Shown: positions 45,184 to 57,013 of the stretch, piece after piece
How positions within the stretch are numbered: the first letter of the stretch is position 1
How the letters are laid out: every line of letters begins with the position of its first letter
Assembly: GCA_022393335.1 (NCBI GenBank)
Contig: JAJEKB010021338.1
Location: forward strand, 343,528 to 407,527
Source: Macrotrachela quadricornifera
Lineage: Eukaryota; Rotifera; Eurotatoria; Philodinida; Philodinidae
Direction of reading: 5' to 3'
DNA: 64,000 nucleotides
The notes under the pieces: model-generated
Databases searched by the model: none
Seen by the model: only the letters and a program-made list of their open reading frames with translations
What the model was told of the DNA's origin: nothing
Made by a program: the position numbers and the translations under genes

Positions 45184-48100
45184 GTCAGCAATATCAGACT
45201 GGTCCAATCCTATCAGTACGTTGCTTTTTAAAATACTGACTAGTCTTGACAGCCACACTCGGTATTTTAGACTAGACAAGACGGCTATTGTGGACGATTT
45301 GGACTAGACATGTCGCCAGTCCTCTCTTCTTTTTGTATTTTTCTAGCAATGATGAAATACAATCGAATATTAAAGAGTCAAAATCGATGTGGAAGTCATA
45401 AATGAGTGATGAAATATGGATACTATGTGATGATAACAAACTTATGTTTAACAAAATTCATTTGTATTCCTCACAGTGATTTTAACATAATTTATGAGTA
45501 ATTAATCGTTAATATTTCTTTTAAATATAGATAGTATCGTTTACTCTTAATCCTATTTTATATGTTAAAGACTAATTAGAGATATTGAGTTAGTTTATCA
45601 AATAATCATTATATACTTTTCTATCAACATGGTTAATTAACAGATGATGAATTTATACTTAATCATTCGGTCTATGTAGCCAATCTCAACAGAAAAATGA
45701 TTCTTCTATTCATTGTTCACATCGAACATGAACTTAAGTATCATGTTTATCAATCAGTAATACTGACAGGTACATTATTTGTTAGTAGGATTGTTGCTTC
45801 TTCATATTTCAATAATCTTAAATTCATTTATGAGTAATTGTATGATATATTAGACCTATTTCGTTAATGATATCATGTAACACAACTATTCAGTAATTTA
45901 ATTCATCAATCATCAAATAATAAACTTTTTGTTCATTATATTCAAAATCGACTTATATGATAATTTACTTCTTTGAACAATTTTCCCTTTCTGTATGCAT
46001 TAATCTTTGATTCTACAAATTCGCTTATTAACAATTGACTTTACGCAGAAAAAGAATTTTCATAAAACATACGATATTTTCGTCTTATCTGTTATGATCA
46101 TTATTGTGATGATGATGATGAAGAAGAAGAAAAATGTCTTCAAAATTCAAGTTTAAATAAATAATTTTTTTTCGAAAATTTTCAATATTATCATAAACAT
46201 TGATTCTCAAATTTCGTTTATAATCCGATTTCTAAAATTACTTCATCTATTTTGATGTACAATCATATATTATATACTACATTAAATGATTTTAATACTG
46301 AATTTCAAGCATAACTTTAATACACAAGTATTGTCAAATATACTCAACTTGAATAAAAGTTCAAAAATCACTTAAAATATTGATAAGTACTCTTATTATA
46401 TGCTTACAATATTATTCAAAATTACACACTGAAATGTATTGCAAATTTTTAGTATACTTGTATATTCATTAAGAAAGACATCGAGTCATGGATAATTTAA
46501 ATTACATAAATTGAATTTACTAAAGACGTCCATGTCAAAAAAACAATTGGTAATGATACAGAAAATGATACATATTTTTTTATTCTTCTGTTAACAGCTG
46601 TTGTCTTCTCTGATGATGTATCTTATTTGAGTGCAAAAATAATTGTTTATGACATAGTCTAGTTATTTACTCGTATATTCTATTCTGTAACATATATATT
46701 ATGATTTCACAATCATAGACAATCTTAGTATTTAAGAGCGATCTACTTTATATTGTAGCTTATAATCTTGATTTAATATTATTATAATGTCAATGTGACT
46801 AAATGATTAGGTTGATAATTTATTTTCATGATGTTTGTTTAACTAGAAATATATGGTACATGTACAAAACTGATATGTAATTTACTTTGTTCTTATATCA
46901 TGAAAAAAATATCCTACTTTTAATATAGATCGATATTGTCGTTCTGTTTTTATCATTCTTCATTTTGCAAATAAATATAGAAATTAAAAAAAATATTTTC
47001 TTTTAAAAGATAATTATTTATCAATTTTAACTAGGTACATATTCATTGTTGATAATCAAATATATGTTATAATCATGAAGAAAAAAAACAAAAATTAATA
47101 TGAACAACACGTCGAAAGCAAATTATAAGAAAGATAAATATAAAATCATCCATATGTTAATTACATCATTCATTCTAACTCTAGACATATGTTTTCTCTA
47201 GTATTAAGAAGTATTTTTATCATGACATTTTTTAGTTTATAAACAAAAAAAAAATTATACAAGACTATTAACAGCTTTGTATATAATATATCTATATCTA
47301 TACACATTTACAATATAATATCTTTGCTTTTTAAAACATTAATTAAGTGATATTGATTAGAATTACATATCAAAATTCTTCTTTTTTTTTATTCAAACAA
47401 TTTTCATCAATATTGAAATGTATTTATAAACATATGGTGATTTTAACACCAATTGTAAGATAAACGGATGAGATAATGCAATGTTTAATGATGACAATCA
47501 TAATCAAATATTGTATGTAAACTCTTTATAATATATTTATATAAGTTATAAAATAAAACTTATTATAATTTTATAAATAACCTTCTCATATACATTATCT
47601 ATATACAATTCTTCACCTTTCAATGTTTTATAACAAATATATATGAAAAAAAAAAATCTTTATAACTAATAAAATAAAAAAAAAACGAAAGATTAGAATT
47701 AAAAATATTTTAAAATATAATTTATTAATAGAAAATTTTTCTTTCTTTCTTTCTTTAATATTGTTTTAATATGTAGATAATCATCATATTCATCATTTAA
47801 TCATTTCATCTATCCTTATAAAACAATTTATCTTGATATCCCTGAATTATATTTGCAAGCATTACTATAGTTCGTTGTCCTTCCAATGTCTCCAGTCAAA
47901 TCAGTTATTCTTTCTGTTCATTAATATCAAATCAAAAAAGAAAAAAAATGACGCAATATAGACAGAAAAAAAGAAAAAGAAAAAGAAAATGAGTGAGTCC
48001 AACCCACCGTTCAGGTAAATGAAGTAGAGACGTGCCATCGATCACGACTCATAGAACTACCCACTATTTCTCCTCATCATTGCGCCTGTTCACCATCATT

Positions 48101-48670
48101 CAATAGCAAAAAGAAAGCCATTAGACTATTAACCGACACTCTCTCTCTCTCTCTTCATTCATTCAAAAAAGAGAGAGAAGAGAGAAAACGAAAGAGAAGA
48201 CGACGGCAAGAATAAGAAGGCGAAGAAGAAGAAGAAGAAAAAAAAAAGCAAGCATTCTTCATTTATTTATTCATTCATTCATTGATCGTCTTGTTGGTAT
48301 AATGAACAAGCACGGAAGTAGGTATTCAACAAGAGAATAATTTGTTTTCGATCAATTTTTTAAATTGTTCGTTTTGATTAGGTTTCTATTTTACAAATAA
48401 AGAAAATGAAATTTTTCTCTCGTTATGTTTAAAATACATATACATATATATATATATATATTAGAATCTTTTAACCTTGTAAGTTGATAAGTATAGCTTG
48501 ATCTTTTTTTATTCAATAGAACAATATATAAAGCTTATGAGAATGTATTTGTCATTAAACTGTGATTATCCTTAGAGTTTAAAGTGTAACTTTTCTCATA
48601 CATTATTATTTTAGATGTAAAATTTTTTTTATATTAAAAATAAATATATATATATACATATATATATATA
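45184..48670. other. Gene-poor AT-rich stretch
   Basis: About 3.5 kb without a supported gene. It holds a gat/gaa microsatellite near 46090-46125, many poly-A and poly-T runs, CT and GAA runs near 48140-48245, and TA runs near 48440 and 48645. The last part is the likely promoter and leader of the TGF-beta gene. No RNA gene found by eye. Confidence 0.45.
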
Positions 48671-50880
48671 ATGTTAACAATTCAGTATTTAATTATTTTA
48701 ATTATTCTACAAATTTGTGATTTATTTGTTCTTTTTGATAAACCAATTAAATATAATGGAGATAAAATATATCGTTCAAAAAATTCTTATTATTCATTAC
48801 TTAATTCAAGTTCATCATCATTAATTGATTATATGAGAACATTATATGAACAAGAAAAACGTAATAATAAACAATATGATTATAATCTTATTCGAGCACT
48901 TGTACCACGTATTGGTAAGTTCTTTTTATTTTATGATAAACTTAAATATATATGTATGTCATATTAGATTAGAATTAAAGTAAAAATGAAAAAAAAAAAG
49001 TATATTGAGTGCTTTTAGACACCCTTTTGAGTATGATCATAAATCGATATATATATATATATATAACTTTATGAAATAAACCAGACGACGAGACATACTA
49101 ACTTTCATGATTTTAGTTCAAAGTAACATGCAATCTATGAATTGGAATTAATTGGTTATAAAGGAAATATTTCATTATTATTAAAAAATTCTAACTGAAT
49201 GAGTTCTTTTTTTTTATTTTTATAATTAACTATTATTTAACATAATGAATAGGCGGATCGTTTCCTTTCCGTAGAACATAATGATCAATTGTTGTCTGCT
49301 CGTTGACCTATGGTCGCATAATCTTTCTTCTTTTTCCTCTTCATTTCTTCTTGAACTATTAAACAACAAAAACAGATCCTCAATTTAATTATTATCTATA
49401 TAATAATAATAATATTATAGATAAACAATTATAAATATATATTCCATATGAATATATAAACATATTCATCAAAGTCAAGTACCATGATAAGTAGAGTCAT
49501 TGAAGAAGAAAGAATAACATATTAGATTTTCTTTTTTTGTTATCAATTGAAATTTACTTACCGAATAAAAAAAAAAGAAATGATCAAAAGCACTTCATTT
49601 CATACTTTTTTTTATATTCTATCGATTGTTTAATATAATATGAGCAATCAACTATATATATATACAATTGTCCTTCATCAAAGATCATCATAGCGATTAA
49701 TTTTTATTTAAGTTGAAATATGATTTTAATCCTATCTTCTTTATTAAACTCAAGTCAATTTTTGACATCTGTCAAAAGAATTTTTCTTTTTATAAATGCT
49801 TATCTTTTGTATTCCCATAGCGATAAAAAAAAAAGAAATCTATATTTTATTTATTAAATTTTCTAGTTGAAATTGATAATATGACAATGTATGTATTCGA
49901 TTTAAATATGATTCGTCGTACAGAAAATCTTTATTCTGTATCATTACATTTTTATAAACGTCGAACACGTTGGCCAATAACATATAGTTTAAATGAAATA
50001 TATTCATCATATAAATTATCATCATTATCAGCACAAATTCAATTAGATTCTGATACATATGGTTGGCAATCATTTCCAATAGGTGATATAATACAACGTC
50101 AATTAAATTATTTAACATTATTAAAAAAATCTGAATATTTTGGTATAACATTTAAACCAATAGTAATAACAAATACACAACGAAGAAATATAATTGATTT
50201 AGAAAAATTTAGTATTTATACACCATTTTTAATAATTTATTCAAATGATTCAAAACAAACAAATGTATTTGAAGAATTTTTACCAAAAAATTTTGAATAT
50301 GATATTAAATCTTATGAAAATTTTGAAAAAGAAGTTAATCAAAGAAATCGGTAAATTATATAACATGAAAACAAAAAAAAAAGAAAATACGAAATAATTT
50401 ATATTTTTAGTTTACGACGTTTTATCGATGATAAACAAATAATAAATGATTCAAATAATTTTTTAACAAATTGGAATGATACTAATTCAATAATATCAGA
50501 ATCAGATGTATGTTCAGTAAAACCATTTGTTATTGATTTTTCTGATATGGGATTTTCTTCATGGATGATTGAACCAAAAAATTTTATGGCAAATTTATGT
50601 TTAGGTTCATGTCAAACAAAAGTAAATTAGTTTTTTTTTTTTATTATTTATTATTTAAAAAAAATAAATAATTTTGTGTTTTTTCTAGTTTATGACAAAT
50701 CATGCATTTCTTCAATATTTTCTTCAACGTTTAGGTATTAGAAATGATATTGATTTACCAAAAACAACATGTGTACCGGAACGTTATTCATCTTTAATTA
50801 TATTCTATAAAAGTTCAGACTATAATTATCTTATTCGTCGTTTACCTAATATGATTATCGAAGCGTGTCATTGTAGATGA
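48671..50880 (+). CDS. TGF-beta family ligand, BMP3/GDF10-like
   Basis: Four exons, 48671-48914, 49867-50350, 50411-50621 and 50689-50880, with phases matching throughout; 376 aa. A hydrophobic signal peptide at the N-terminus and a long prodomain lead to a furin-type site RNRLRR ending at residue 246. The mature domain (247-376) is a cystine knot: Cys277, Cys306, Cys310, Cys341, Cys373 and Cys375, ending in CHCR. WMIEPKNFMANLCLGSC and TTCVPERYSSL resemble BMP3/GDF10. The cysteine before Cys341, normally the interchain disulfide, is Thr340, as in GDF9, BMP15 and Lefty, so the dimer would be non-covalent or absent. Secreted signal for type I/II serine kinase receptors. Intron 1 is 952 bp, much longer than its neighbours, and may hold control elements. 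Confidence 0.9.
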
Positions 50881-51346
50881 ACGTGATTTTCTCTTTTTCT
50901 TCTTTATTGTCGCTTTTTTTTTGTATATTTGTGTGCTAATAGATTCATATTGATAAATGACAAATAAATATGTGTGTGCAACAAGTTATATATTTTATAT
51001 GAAGGACAAATGAAATGGTATTAGAATTAATACTAATTCACATGAAAATTAATCGGAAAAGAATTGTTTGCATGTTTATTCAATAATGAAGGAATTTTTT
51101 TTTATTTATAAACTGACTTTGATATATCGATGCTCTTGAAATATAAGTGAGCCGATTTATTAGCTATGCATATTTAATATATAATTACTTTTGAATGAAT
51201 ATGAAAATGAGATGAATTATAATCGCATGTAGTTTCTTCATTATTTATTTAATAGTAAAAAAAAATATTAAAAACAAAGGACAAAAGTTATAATTTAAAA
51301 TTATTTTGATTTATTTATTGTTAAACAAACAAAAAAAAGAAAATAA
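50881..51346. other. 3' flanks of two converging genes
   Basis: Holds the 3' untranslated region of the TGF-beta gene, with an aataaa signal near 50964, and the 3' flank of the dehydrogenase on the other strand. No gene. Confidence 0.45.
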
Positions 51347-52378
51347 TTATTCGTTATCTTCTAATATTTGTTTTTGTTTTTCTAATTCTAATTTTTTTTT
51401 AACAATATCAACAGGATATTTTAATGCTAATCGTCGAATATCATAACTAAATTCTTCATAAGTTTCACGCCATAAACGAGCTTCTTCTGGTGTATATTCA
51501 TAAAAACCATGAGCATTTAATATACCTTTTCCACCATCTTTAACAATATTATCAATAAGTTTAGGTATTTCTGTTCCATTATGAAGTGTAGGAAATAAAT
51601 CTTTCATAACAGCATGATATGCTGGTATACCAGTTAGATCCATCCATCTAAAACAACCAACTAATGTCATCCAATAACCAGCATTATTTCTACAAGCTCG
51701 ATCAACATCATCAATAGAAGCATAACCATTTTCAACTAAATAAAATGCTTCTCGATATAAAGCATACATAAGACGATTTGTAATAAAACCACGAATATCT
51801 TTTCGTACAAGTGTTGGTTCTTTCGACCAATAATGTGAAAGTTTATATAACCATTCAGCTTTATTTTGATCACTTGTATCACCACAAATTATTTCTAAAA
51901 ATCGTGTTGTATGTGATGGTTCAGCCCAATGTAAACCAAAAAAACGATTTGATATACGAATTTCTTTTTGAAGAAGACTAATTGGTATAGCTGATGTATT
52001 ACTTGTAATAATTGTATGATCAAATACAATATTTTCAATTATTTTATATATTTGTTTTTTAATTGTAATATCTTCAAGAGTACATTCAATTACAATTAAA
52101 CTATTTTTAAGAAGATTATAATCTTCAGTAATAATTAAATTTTTTAAATAATATTCAGGTTGTTCTAAACAAACTTTTTGTTCAAATGATTGAACAAGAT
52201 AATTATATATACGTGTTTGAGCAGTTTCAAGATCAATTGGAAGTGGTGCAATACCTACAACTGGATGACCAGCTATTAAAAGACAAGTTGTTATACTACA
52301 ACCCATAAGACCTAAACCAACTACACCTACTGGTATCTCTGCAGGAATACAAGTAGATGTATCTCCTTTAGTTTCCAT
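51347..52378 (-). CDS. 3-hydroxyacyl-CoA dehydrogenase family protein
   Basis: Intronless minus-strand gene, 343 aa. N-terminal NAD-binding fold with GLGLMG at residues 21-26, SNTSA at 126-130, and the HAD signature FGLHWAEP with catalytic His150 and a downstream Glu162 (LEII). The C-terminal helical domain carries NRLMYALYREAFYLVENGYA. The family oxidises L-3-hydroxyacyl-CoA to 3-ketoacyl-CoA with NAD in fatty-acid breakdown; bacterial 3-hydroxybutyryl-CoA dehydrogenases have the same layout at about 280-320 aa. No mitochondrial or peroxisomal signal is evident, so location and substrate are open. The last 45 residues are a Lys/Glu-rich helical extension. Intronless structure fits, but does not prove, bacterial origin. 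Confidence 0.85.
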   Translation of the reverse strand: METKGDTSTCIPAEIPVGVVGLGLMGCSITTCLLIAGHPVVGIAPLPIDLETAQTRIYNYLVQSFEQKVCLEQPEYYLKNLIITEDYNLLKNSLIVIECTLEDITIKKQIYKIIENIVFDHTIITSNTSAIPISLLQKEIRISNRFFGLHWAEPSHTTRFLEIICGDTSDQNKAEWLYKLSHYWSKEPTLVRKDIRGFITNRLMYALYREAFYLVENGYASIDDVDRACRNNAGYWMTLVGCFRWMDLTGIPAYHAVMKDLFPTLHNGTEIPKLIDNIVKDGGKGILNAHGFYEYTPEEARLWRETYEEFSYDIRRLALKYPVDIVKKKLELEKQKQILEDNE

Positions 52379-52630
52379 TTAGTATTTGTATGCTATACTA
52401 AAAAAAACTAGATTTTATTTTATAATAATAGACTAAGTTAAAATTTATAATACATGAAAAGAAAAAGAATGTTTATAACTACTGTTATTTAGTTATCAAA
52501 TTTGATAAAAAAAAACACTTTTTTTGGATATTTTTTACCATGAATAACTAGATAAGAAAGGAGTGACGAATTTGAATAAAAGAAAAAAACTAAGTAATTG
52601 TTTTTTTGCAATACATTTTATTATTGAATA

Positions 52631-53491
52631 TTAGGATGGAGGTTGAGAGATTAAAGATAATTGTTTACCATCACGATAGAATCCACCATTTTGTAATTCA
52701 TTTTGAGATGTATTGATTGCATGTAAAATAGAATCAGCACCTAATTCTGGAGAACGAGCATTAGATGCATGTTCTGTCATATCTGTAGCACAAAAACCTG
52801 GACTAATTGAAACAATAAGTAGATTTTTATTATTAGTTGACCATTCACGTGCTTCTATTTGAGTAAGAGCATTTAAAGCTGCTTTAGATATGCCATAAAT
52901 TCCCGAAGATGATTTAAAATAATAACCTAAATCTTCTAAAGTATTTGTTTCAATAGCTGAAATAAAATTTTCAACAAGATAATCTAATTCTTCTATTGTT
53001 AATGTTGATGAAGTATATTTTTCTTGAAGACTTGTTGAACTTTCATATAACATCATTGGACCTAATTGACTAGATACATTGATTATACGTCCATTTTTAT
53101 TCATAATTGAAAATAATTGTTCATTAAGTAATTTAATACCATAATAATTAATTGCAAATGTTTCTCGAGCTGCATTAACATTTAATTCTCTTATTAAAAT
53201 ACCAGCATTATTAATGATTATATCTAATTGTTTATCATATTTTTCTTTTATTTCATTAACTGCATGATTAATACTTTCTATTGATGACATATCCAATTGA
53301 AGAAGATGAACATTAGATGGTGAACCTAGTTGTTCGAGTGCATCTTGTCCTCGTTTTAAATTTCGACTACCAAGAAGAATAATAGTATTATTAGATAATG
53401 ATTCATTTAATAATTTTTTAACAACATAAAAACCTATTCCTTTATTAGCACCTGTAACTAAAATTACACGTTGATGTTTTGTTGACGACAT
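52631..53491 (-). CDS. Carbonyl reductase-like SDR
   Basis: Intronless minus-strand gene, 286 aa from the preferred ATG at 53491 (MSSTKHQRV). An upstream in-frame start at 53530 would add 13 hydrophobic residues. The cofactor motif TGANKGIG lies near residues 13-20, then NNAG, the catalytic Ser in NVSSQLG, and Tyr/Lys in YGISKAALNALT. TGANKGIG and the long insert before YxxxK (about 40 residues more than classical SDRs) are features of CBR1-type carbonyl reductases, usually about 277 aa and monomeric. Likely a cytosolic NADPH-dependent reduction of ketones, aldehydes or quinones. Adjacent to the 3-hydroxyacyl-CoA dehydrogenase-like gene on the same strand, 252 bp away; a functional link is not shown. 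Confidence 0.85.
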   Translation of the reverse strand: MSSTKHQRVILVTGANKGIGFYVVKKLLNESLSNNTIILLGSRNLKRGQDALEQLGSPSNVHLLQLDMSSIESINHAVNEIKEKYDKQLDIIINNAGILIRELNVNAARETFAINYYGIKLLNEQLFSIMNKNGRIINVSSQLGPMMLYESSTSLQEKYTSSTLTIEELDYLVENFISAIETNTLEDLGYYFKSSSGIYGISKAALNALTQIEAREWSTNNKNLLIVSISPGFCATDMTEHASNARSPELGADSILHAINTSQNELQNGGFYRDGKQLSLISQPPS

Positions 53492-55074
53492 GATTATAGA
53501 AGAAGCACTAGAAATGATTGATAAAAGCAATGTAAAGTAACTACGTATGATGTAAGAAAAGGCAAAAAAAAAACTGTTGTCATCAAGAATGAAGGTTGTT
53601 TTTTTTTATTATCAAATATTACAAAAAAATGTTTTGTAAGCATTATAACAGATTAATTATTTCTATTAATATTCTTATTGAATGTTGAAAACAAACGCAT
53701 TGTTATACTTTTAAATAGAAATATATTTGAATTTGAGAATTTTTCATTTTTATGCTCTAAATGAACTTGAAAAGATATTTAAACAAAGACCAAAATATGA
53801 CTGTCAAGGTTATTTAGAAAAGTTCTTCGTTTTTGAAGTTAAATACATTAGGATTTGTTTCATACATAATCTAAATATTCATATTCAACAATCGTAATCA
53901 TACTCGTTAGTTTAAAAAAGAATTTTATAAAAATCATTAGAATTTTCAAGTACGGGTTCAAATGTAATACCTTTCTAAAAAGCTTTCGATTCATTCTGAC
54001 AAATGAATCTAGTTAATAAATCACTGTAAGAATTTTTTAATAGAAATAGAAATGAATATAGAGTATGTTTCTAACCACTACCTGATGTTCAATTCTATGA
54101 AGGTTAACTACAAAAATAATAACCATGCATTGATCTAATTACAATCATTATTGGACTTCGATTGTCACGTAGTTGAAGAAATATTTTACTGTTAAATTTA
54201 TCTCATAATATTTTGTAGATTAATTGCCATAGTCGATTAGTTTTACCATAAAATTCATTAACTTTTATTATTTGTCTAATCATTTGTATCTGTTTGTATT
54301 TTAGATTATTGATTAATAATTTGATTAAAGATATGTGAATTTTATCGACGATAAATTCATTAAGATTGAATGGATATAATCGTTTTATAACAAATGAATG
54401 TTTTCATATTACTAAACCTTCATCCAATGAATATATTGTTTTATCTATTGATGGGAATAAAGACCTTAAATTTAGTCTAATTCTATTGAATATCAATATC
54501 TAATGAAAAAATTTCTATTTTTGAAACAAAAAATGAATAATAATCAGTATCATTTTGAACTTGACATGGATATATCGTTCTTCAGACAAAATTGTTTCTC
54601 TTCAAATTTGTAGCGATAGTAGTCTAGATTAAGATATAGTTGTTATGAAAGTTTGATTTTATGTCAACGTTTTATTATGGAGATGAGGATGATATTACTG
54701 AAATTGGATATCTTCACCATTGTGGAAATGGGTGCGACAGGATAAATAGCCCTCTCAATATTTTGCGAAATACATGAATCCTTTTTCATAAAAGCTAATA
54801 ATTTCATTTCTTCTAGCTAGACAGATACGAAATCTTATTCTAATGCAATTTTTTGTGTACTCTTTCTAATAGCAAAAATACGTTGAAATCAAATAAAAAT
54901 TGCATCATTCGACATAAGGACAAATGTACCGAATATTGATACTAATTTTCAACTAGTAATAACCTTTTCTCGCGAAATGCTAATTCGATAAGGTAAACCC
55001 ACTGCACAAGCATGATAAAATCACCTATTCACATATTCTTTTAAGTGCAATAAGGTACAAAATAAAAGTGATCA
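53492..55074. other. No gene recognised
   Basis: AT-rich intergenic sequence of 1.6 kb. No coherent reading frame or named repeat seen. Confidence 0.4.
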
Positions 55075-55350
55075 ATGAAAAGTATCGAAAGAATGAATGA
55101 GAGAGAGTTACGAAAGTACATCATACCAAGTTTTGGCAAAACATATTACATTAAAAATTATATGGTAAATGTACCTCAAATTTCAACAGATTCGAAGAAC
55201 TTTTTTGAAAAATGGCGATACTTGTTTTATATAGTCTATCTCTACCTTATATTTTCTATTGAATTGATTTTAATTTGTATTTTTTTTAATTGTGCTAGGA
55301 AATGTGACACTCGGAAGTGCTTATATGATAATGAAAGAAAAAATAATTGA
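55075..55350 (+). CDS. Possible small membrane protein, 91 aa
   Basis: A single open frame from the ATG at 55075: charged N-terminal half (MKSIERMNERELRKYIIPSF), then a strongly hydrophobic segment (FYIVYLYLIFSIELILICIFF, about residues 51-71) and a Cys/Lys-rich tail (NCARKCDTRKCLYDNERKNN). This would make a single-pass membrane protein. There is no homologue I recognise, and in this AT-rich setting hydrophobic frames can arise by chance. Confidence 0.3.
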   Translation: MKSIERMNERELRKYIIPSFGKTYYIKNYMVNVPQISTDSKNFFEKWRYLFYIVYLYLIFSIELILICIFFNCARKCDTRKCLYDNERKNN

Positions 55351-55995
55351 GAACTTTAAGCTAAAAGCAGCATCATTAGTGCAAAGCGTTTCATAGTTTA
55401 CTATCAATATAGTTGTAACGAATACTAGGTCACGTTTGTAAGGATATTAAGAGGTATGTATAAGAGATGAAAGAGAGAAAAATATAAGAAAAGAAAAAAG
55501 AAAAAAAGACGAAAGGAAAGGAAAAAATATGTGAAAGTGAAGGAGCCGAGTGATAAAGAAAAATAAAAAATTTACATGTGCTCGTTCTTTTTTATCAATT
55601 CGTCTTAACAAAAAACAACCATTTTGGAAGAAATGGCTCGTGTCTCTTTATCAAATGACGTATACGACACGTACGAAAAACATGACCAAGGTGATTATTT
55701 TTTCTTTTGTAGAATTATAGAAAACTGAGGATCCAAGATCAGTCAAATGCATTGTCCTCAATCTTCTTTGAATATATTTTTTTAGCATGGAATTCTAAAG
55801 GATATTCTGAAGTAATAGTATAAAGATTATCTGCAGATATGAAGGGACAGCGTTATACCAGCCAAAGACCTACATGAAATTTTTGTTGCCGTGTTTCTAG
55901 AAGCAGGGGATAAAAAGGGAACAACCATGAAAAGTGTGGAAAAGTAAATGCAAAAAAGTCTTTTGAATACATTTCTTATCATATGATATTTTGCT
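55351..55995. other. Purine-rich spacer before esterase
   Basis: An A/G-rich run occupies about 55460-55570. The end of the stretch belongs to the shared esterase upstream block. No gene. Confidence 0.4.
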
Positions 55996-55996
55996 T

Positions 55997-56005
55997 TATA
56001 AATAG
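55997..56005 (+). promoter_or_regulatory. TATA box of esterase copy 1
   Basis: tataaatag, 39 bp before the ATG. The surrounding block is conserved in all three copies (also 60399-60407 and 63852-63860), each at the same 39-bp distance. This leaves room for a leader of only about 10 nt if initiation is 25-30 bp downstream. Confidence 0.6.
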
Positions 56006-56035
56006 TAATATTTCTTGAATGTGTAATTCATAATC

Positions 56036-57013
56036 ATGAGTCATATCTTTCCTTTCATCGTGATCAGTATAATTCTCTGTTATTTAACAGGTATTTGTTT
56101 AAGTGATGCACCCAATTTTGTCTCAGCAAATGGTATTACTGTACGTTCTACTTCCAAAATAAATAATGAACTTTATGAAGTAACTATAACAACAGAAGCT
56201 GTACGAGGTGAACAAAAGATACGTATTCTTCTTCCATGTGATTATACAAGTACTAGTAAAGATCGTCGATATCCAGTTCTTTATTTACTCCATGGTAGTC
56301 TTGGAAATGCAACAGATTGGACAATGAAGGGCAATGCACAAAATATTCTTGCTCATTCTCATTTAATTACAGTTATGCCTGATGGTGGTACCTTTGGATG
56401 GTATACAGATTGGGTGAATCCTGGTAAAGCTGCTCCACAAAAATGGCGAACATTTCATATGGATCAATTAGTACCTTGGATAGATTATAATTTACGAACT
56501 GTAGCTGAAAAATCTGGTCGTGCTTTAATTGGTCTATCTATGGGTGGATTTGGTGCAATTCGTTATGCACAATTATATCCTGATAATTTTGCTTTTGCTG
56601 GTAGTTTGTCAGGTGCACTCGATTTACTTGATTTACGAGTTCAAGCAGGAATTCTCGGTTCAGTTACTATAGATGGTAAACCTCTTAATGGTCCATTTGG
56701 TGCTGCACTTCTACCATGGACTAAGGAAGGATGGGTTGCACAAAATCCAATTACACATGCAGCATCATTAAAAACTGTAACTTTAGCACTTTATACTGGT
56801 AATCAAGGTATTCTTGAAGGAATATTGCGTTCTTCTAACTACCGTATGCGTGATACTCTTCATGGATTAGAAATTCCAGTATATTTCAATGATTATGGTA
56901 ATGGTGCATCGATTGGACAAGGTTGTAAAGGTGGACATGATTTTGCTAGTTGGAATGCGGCACTTACTGATGTATTACCTCGTATGATGGCTGTTTTAAA
57001 ACAAGAATATTAG
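56036..57013 (+). CDS. Secreted esterase/acyltransferase of bacterial (esterase D / Ag85-like) type
   Basis: Intronless, 325 aa. A signal peptide (about residues 1-23, ending ICLSDA) predicts secretion or entry to the secretory pathway. Alpha/beta-hydrolase core: YPVLYLLHGSLG (79-90) supplies the oxyanion-hole region, GLSMGG (166-171) holds nucleophile Ser168, and GGHDFASW near the C-terminus holds His301. The family includes S-formylglutathione hydrolase and bacterial tributyrin esterases/mycolyl-transferase-like enzymes; MPDGGTFGWYTDWVNPG is the pattern of the bacterial secreted branch. The substrate is unknown, an ester or acyl group outside the cytosol. Tandem copies follow at 60.4 kb (broken) and 63.9 kb (cut by the window). 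Gain from bacteria is likely, but rests on recognition, not a tree. Confidence 0.88.
   Translation: MSHIFPFIVISIILCYLTGICLSDAPNFVSANGITVRSTSKINNELYEVTITTEAVRGEQKIRILLPCDYTSTSKDRRYPVLYLLHGSLGNATDWTMKGNAQNILAHSHLITVMPDGGTFGWYTDWVNPGKAAPQKWRTFHMDQLVPWIDYNLRTVAEKSGRALIGLSMGGFGAIRYAQLYPDNFAFAGSLSGALDLLDLRVQAGILGSVTIDGKPLNGPFGAALLPWTKEGWVAQNPITHAASLKTVTLALYTGNQGILEGILRSSNYRMRDTLHGLEIPVYFNDYGNGASIGQGCKGGHDFASWNAALTDVLPRMMAVLKQEY

Noticed and set aside
45119..45454. Overlapping 60-62 aa frames on both strands
   Set aside because: Partly inside the right arm of the large inverted-repeat element; no family pattern.
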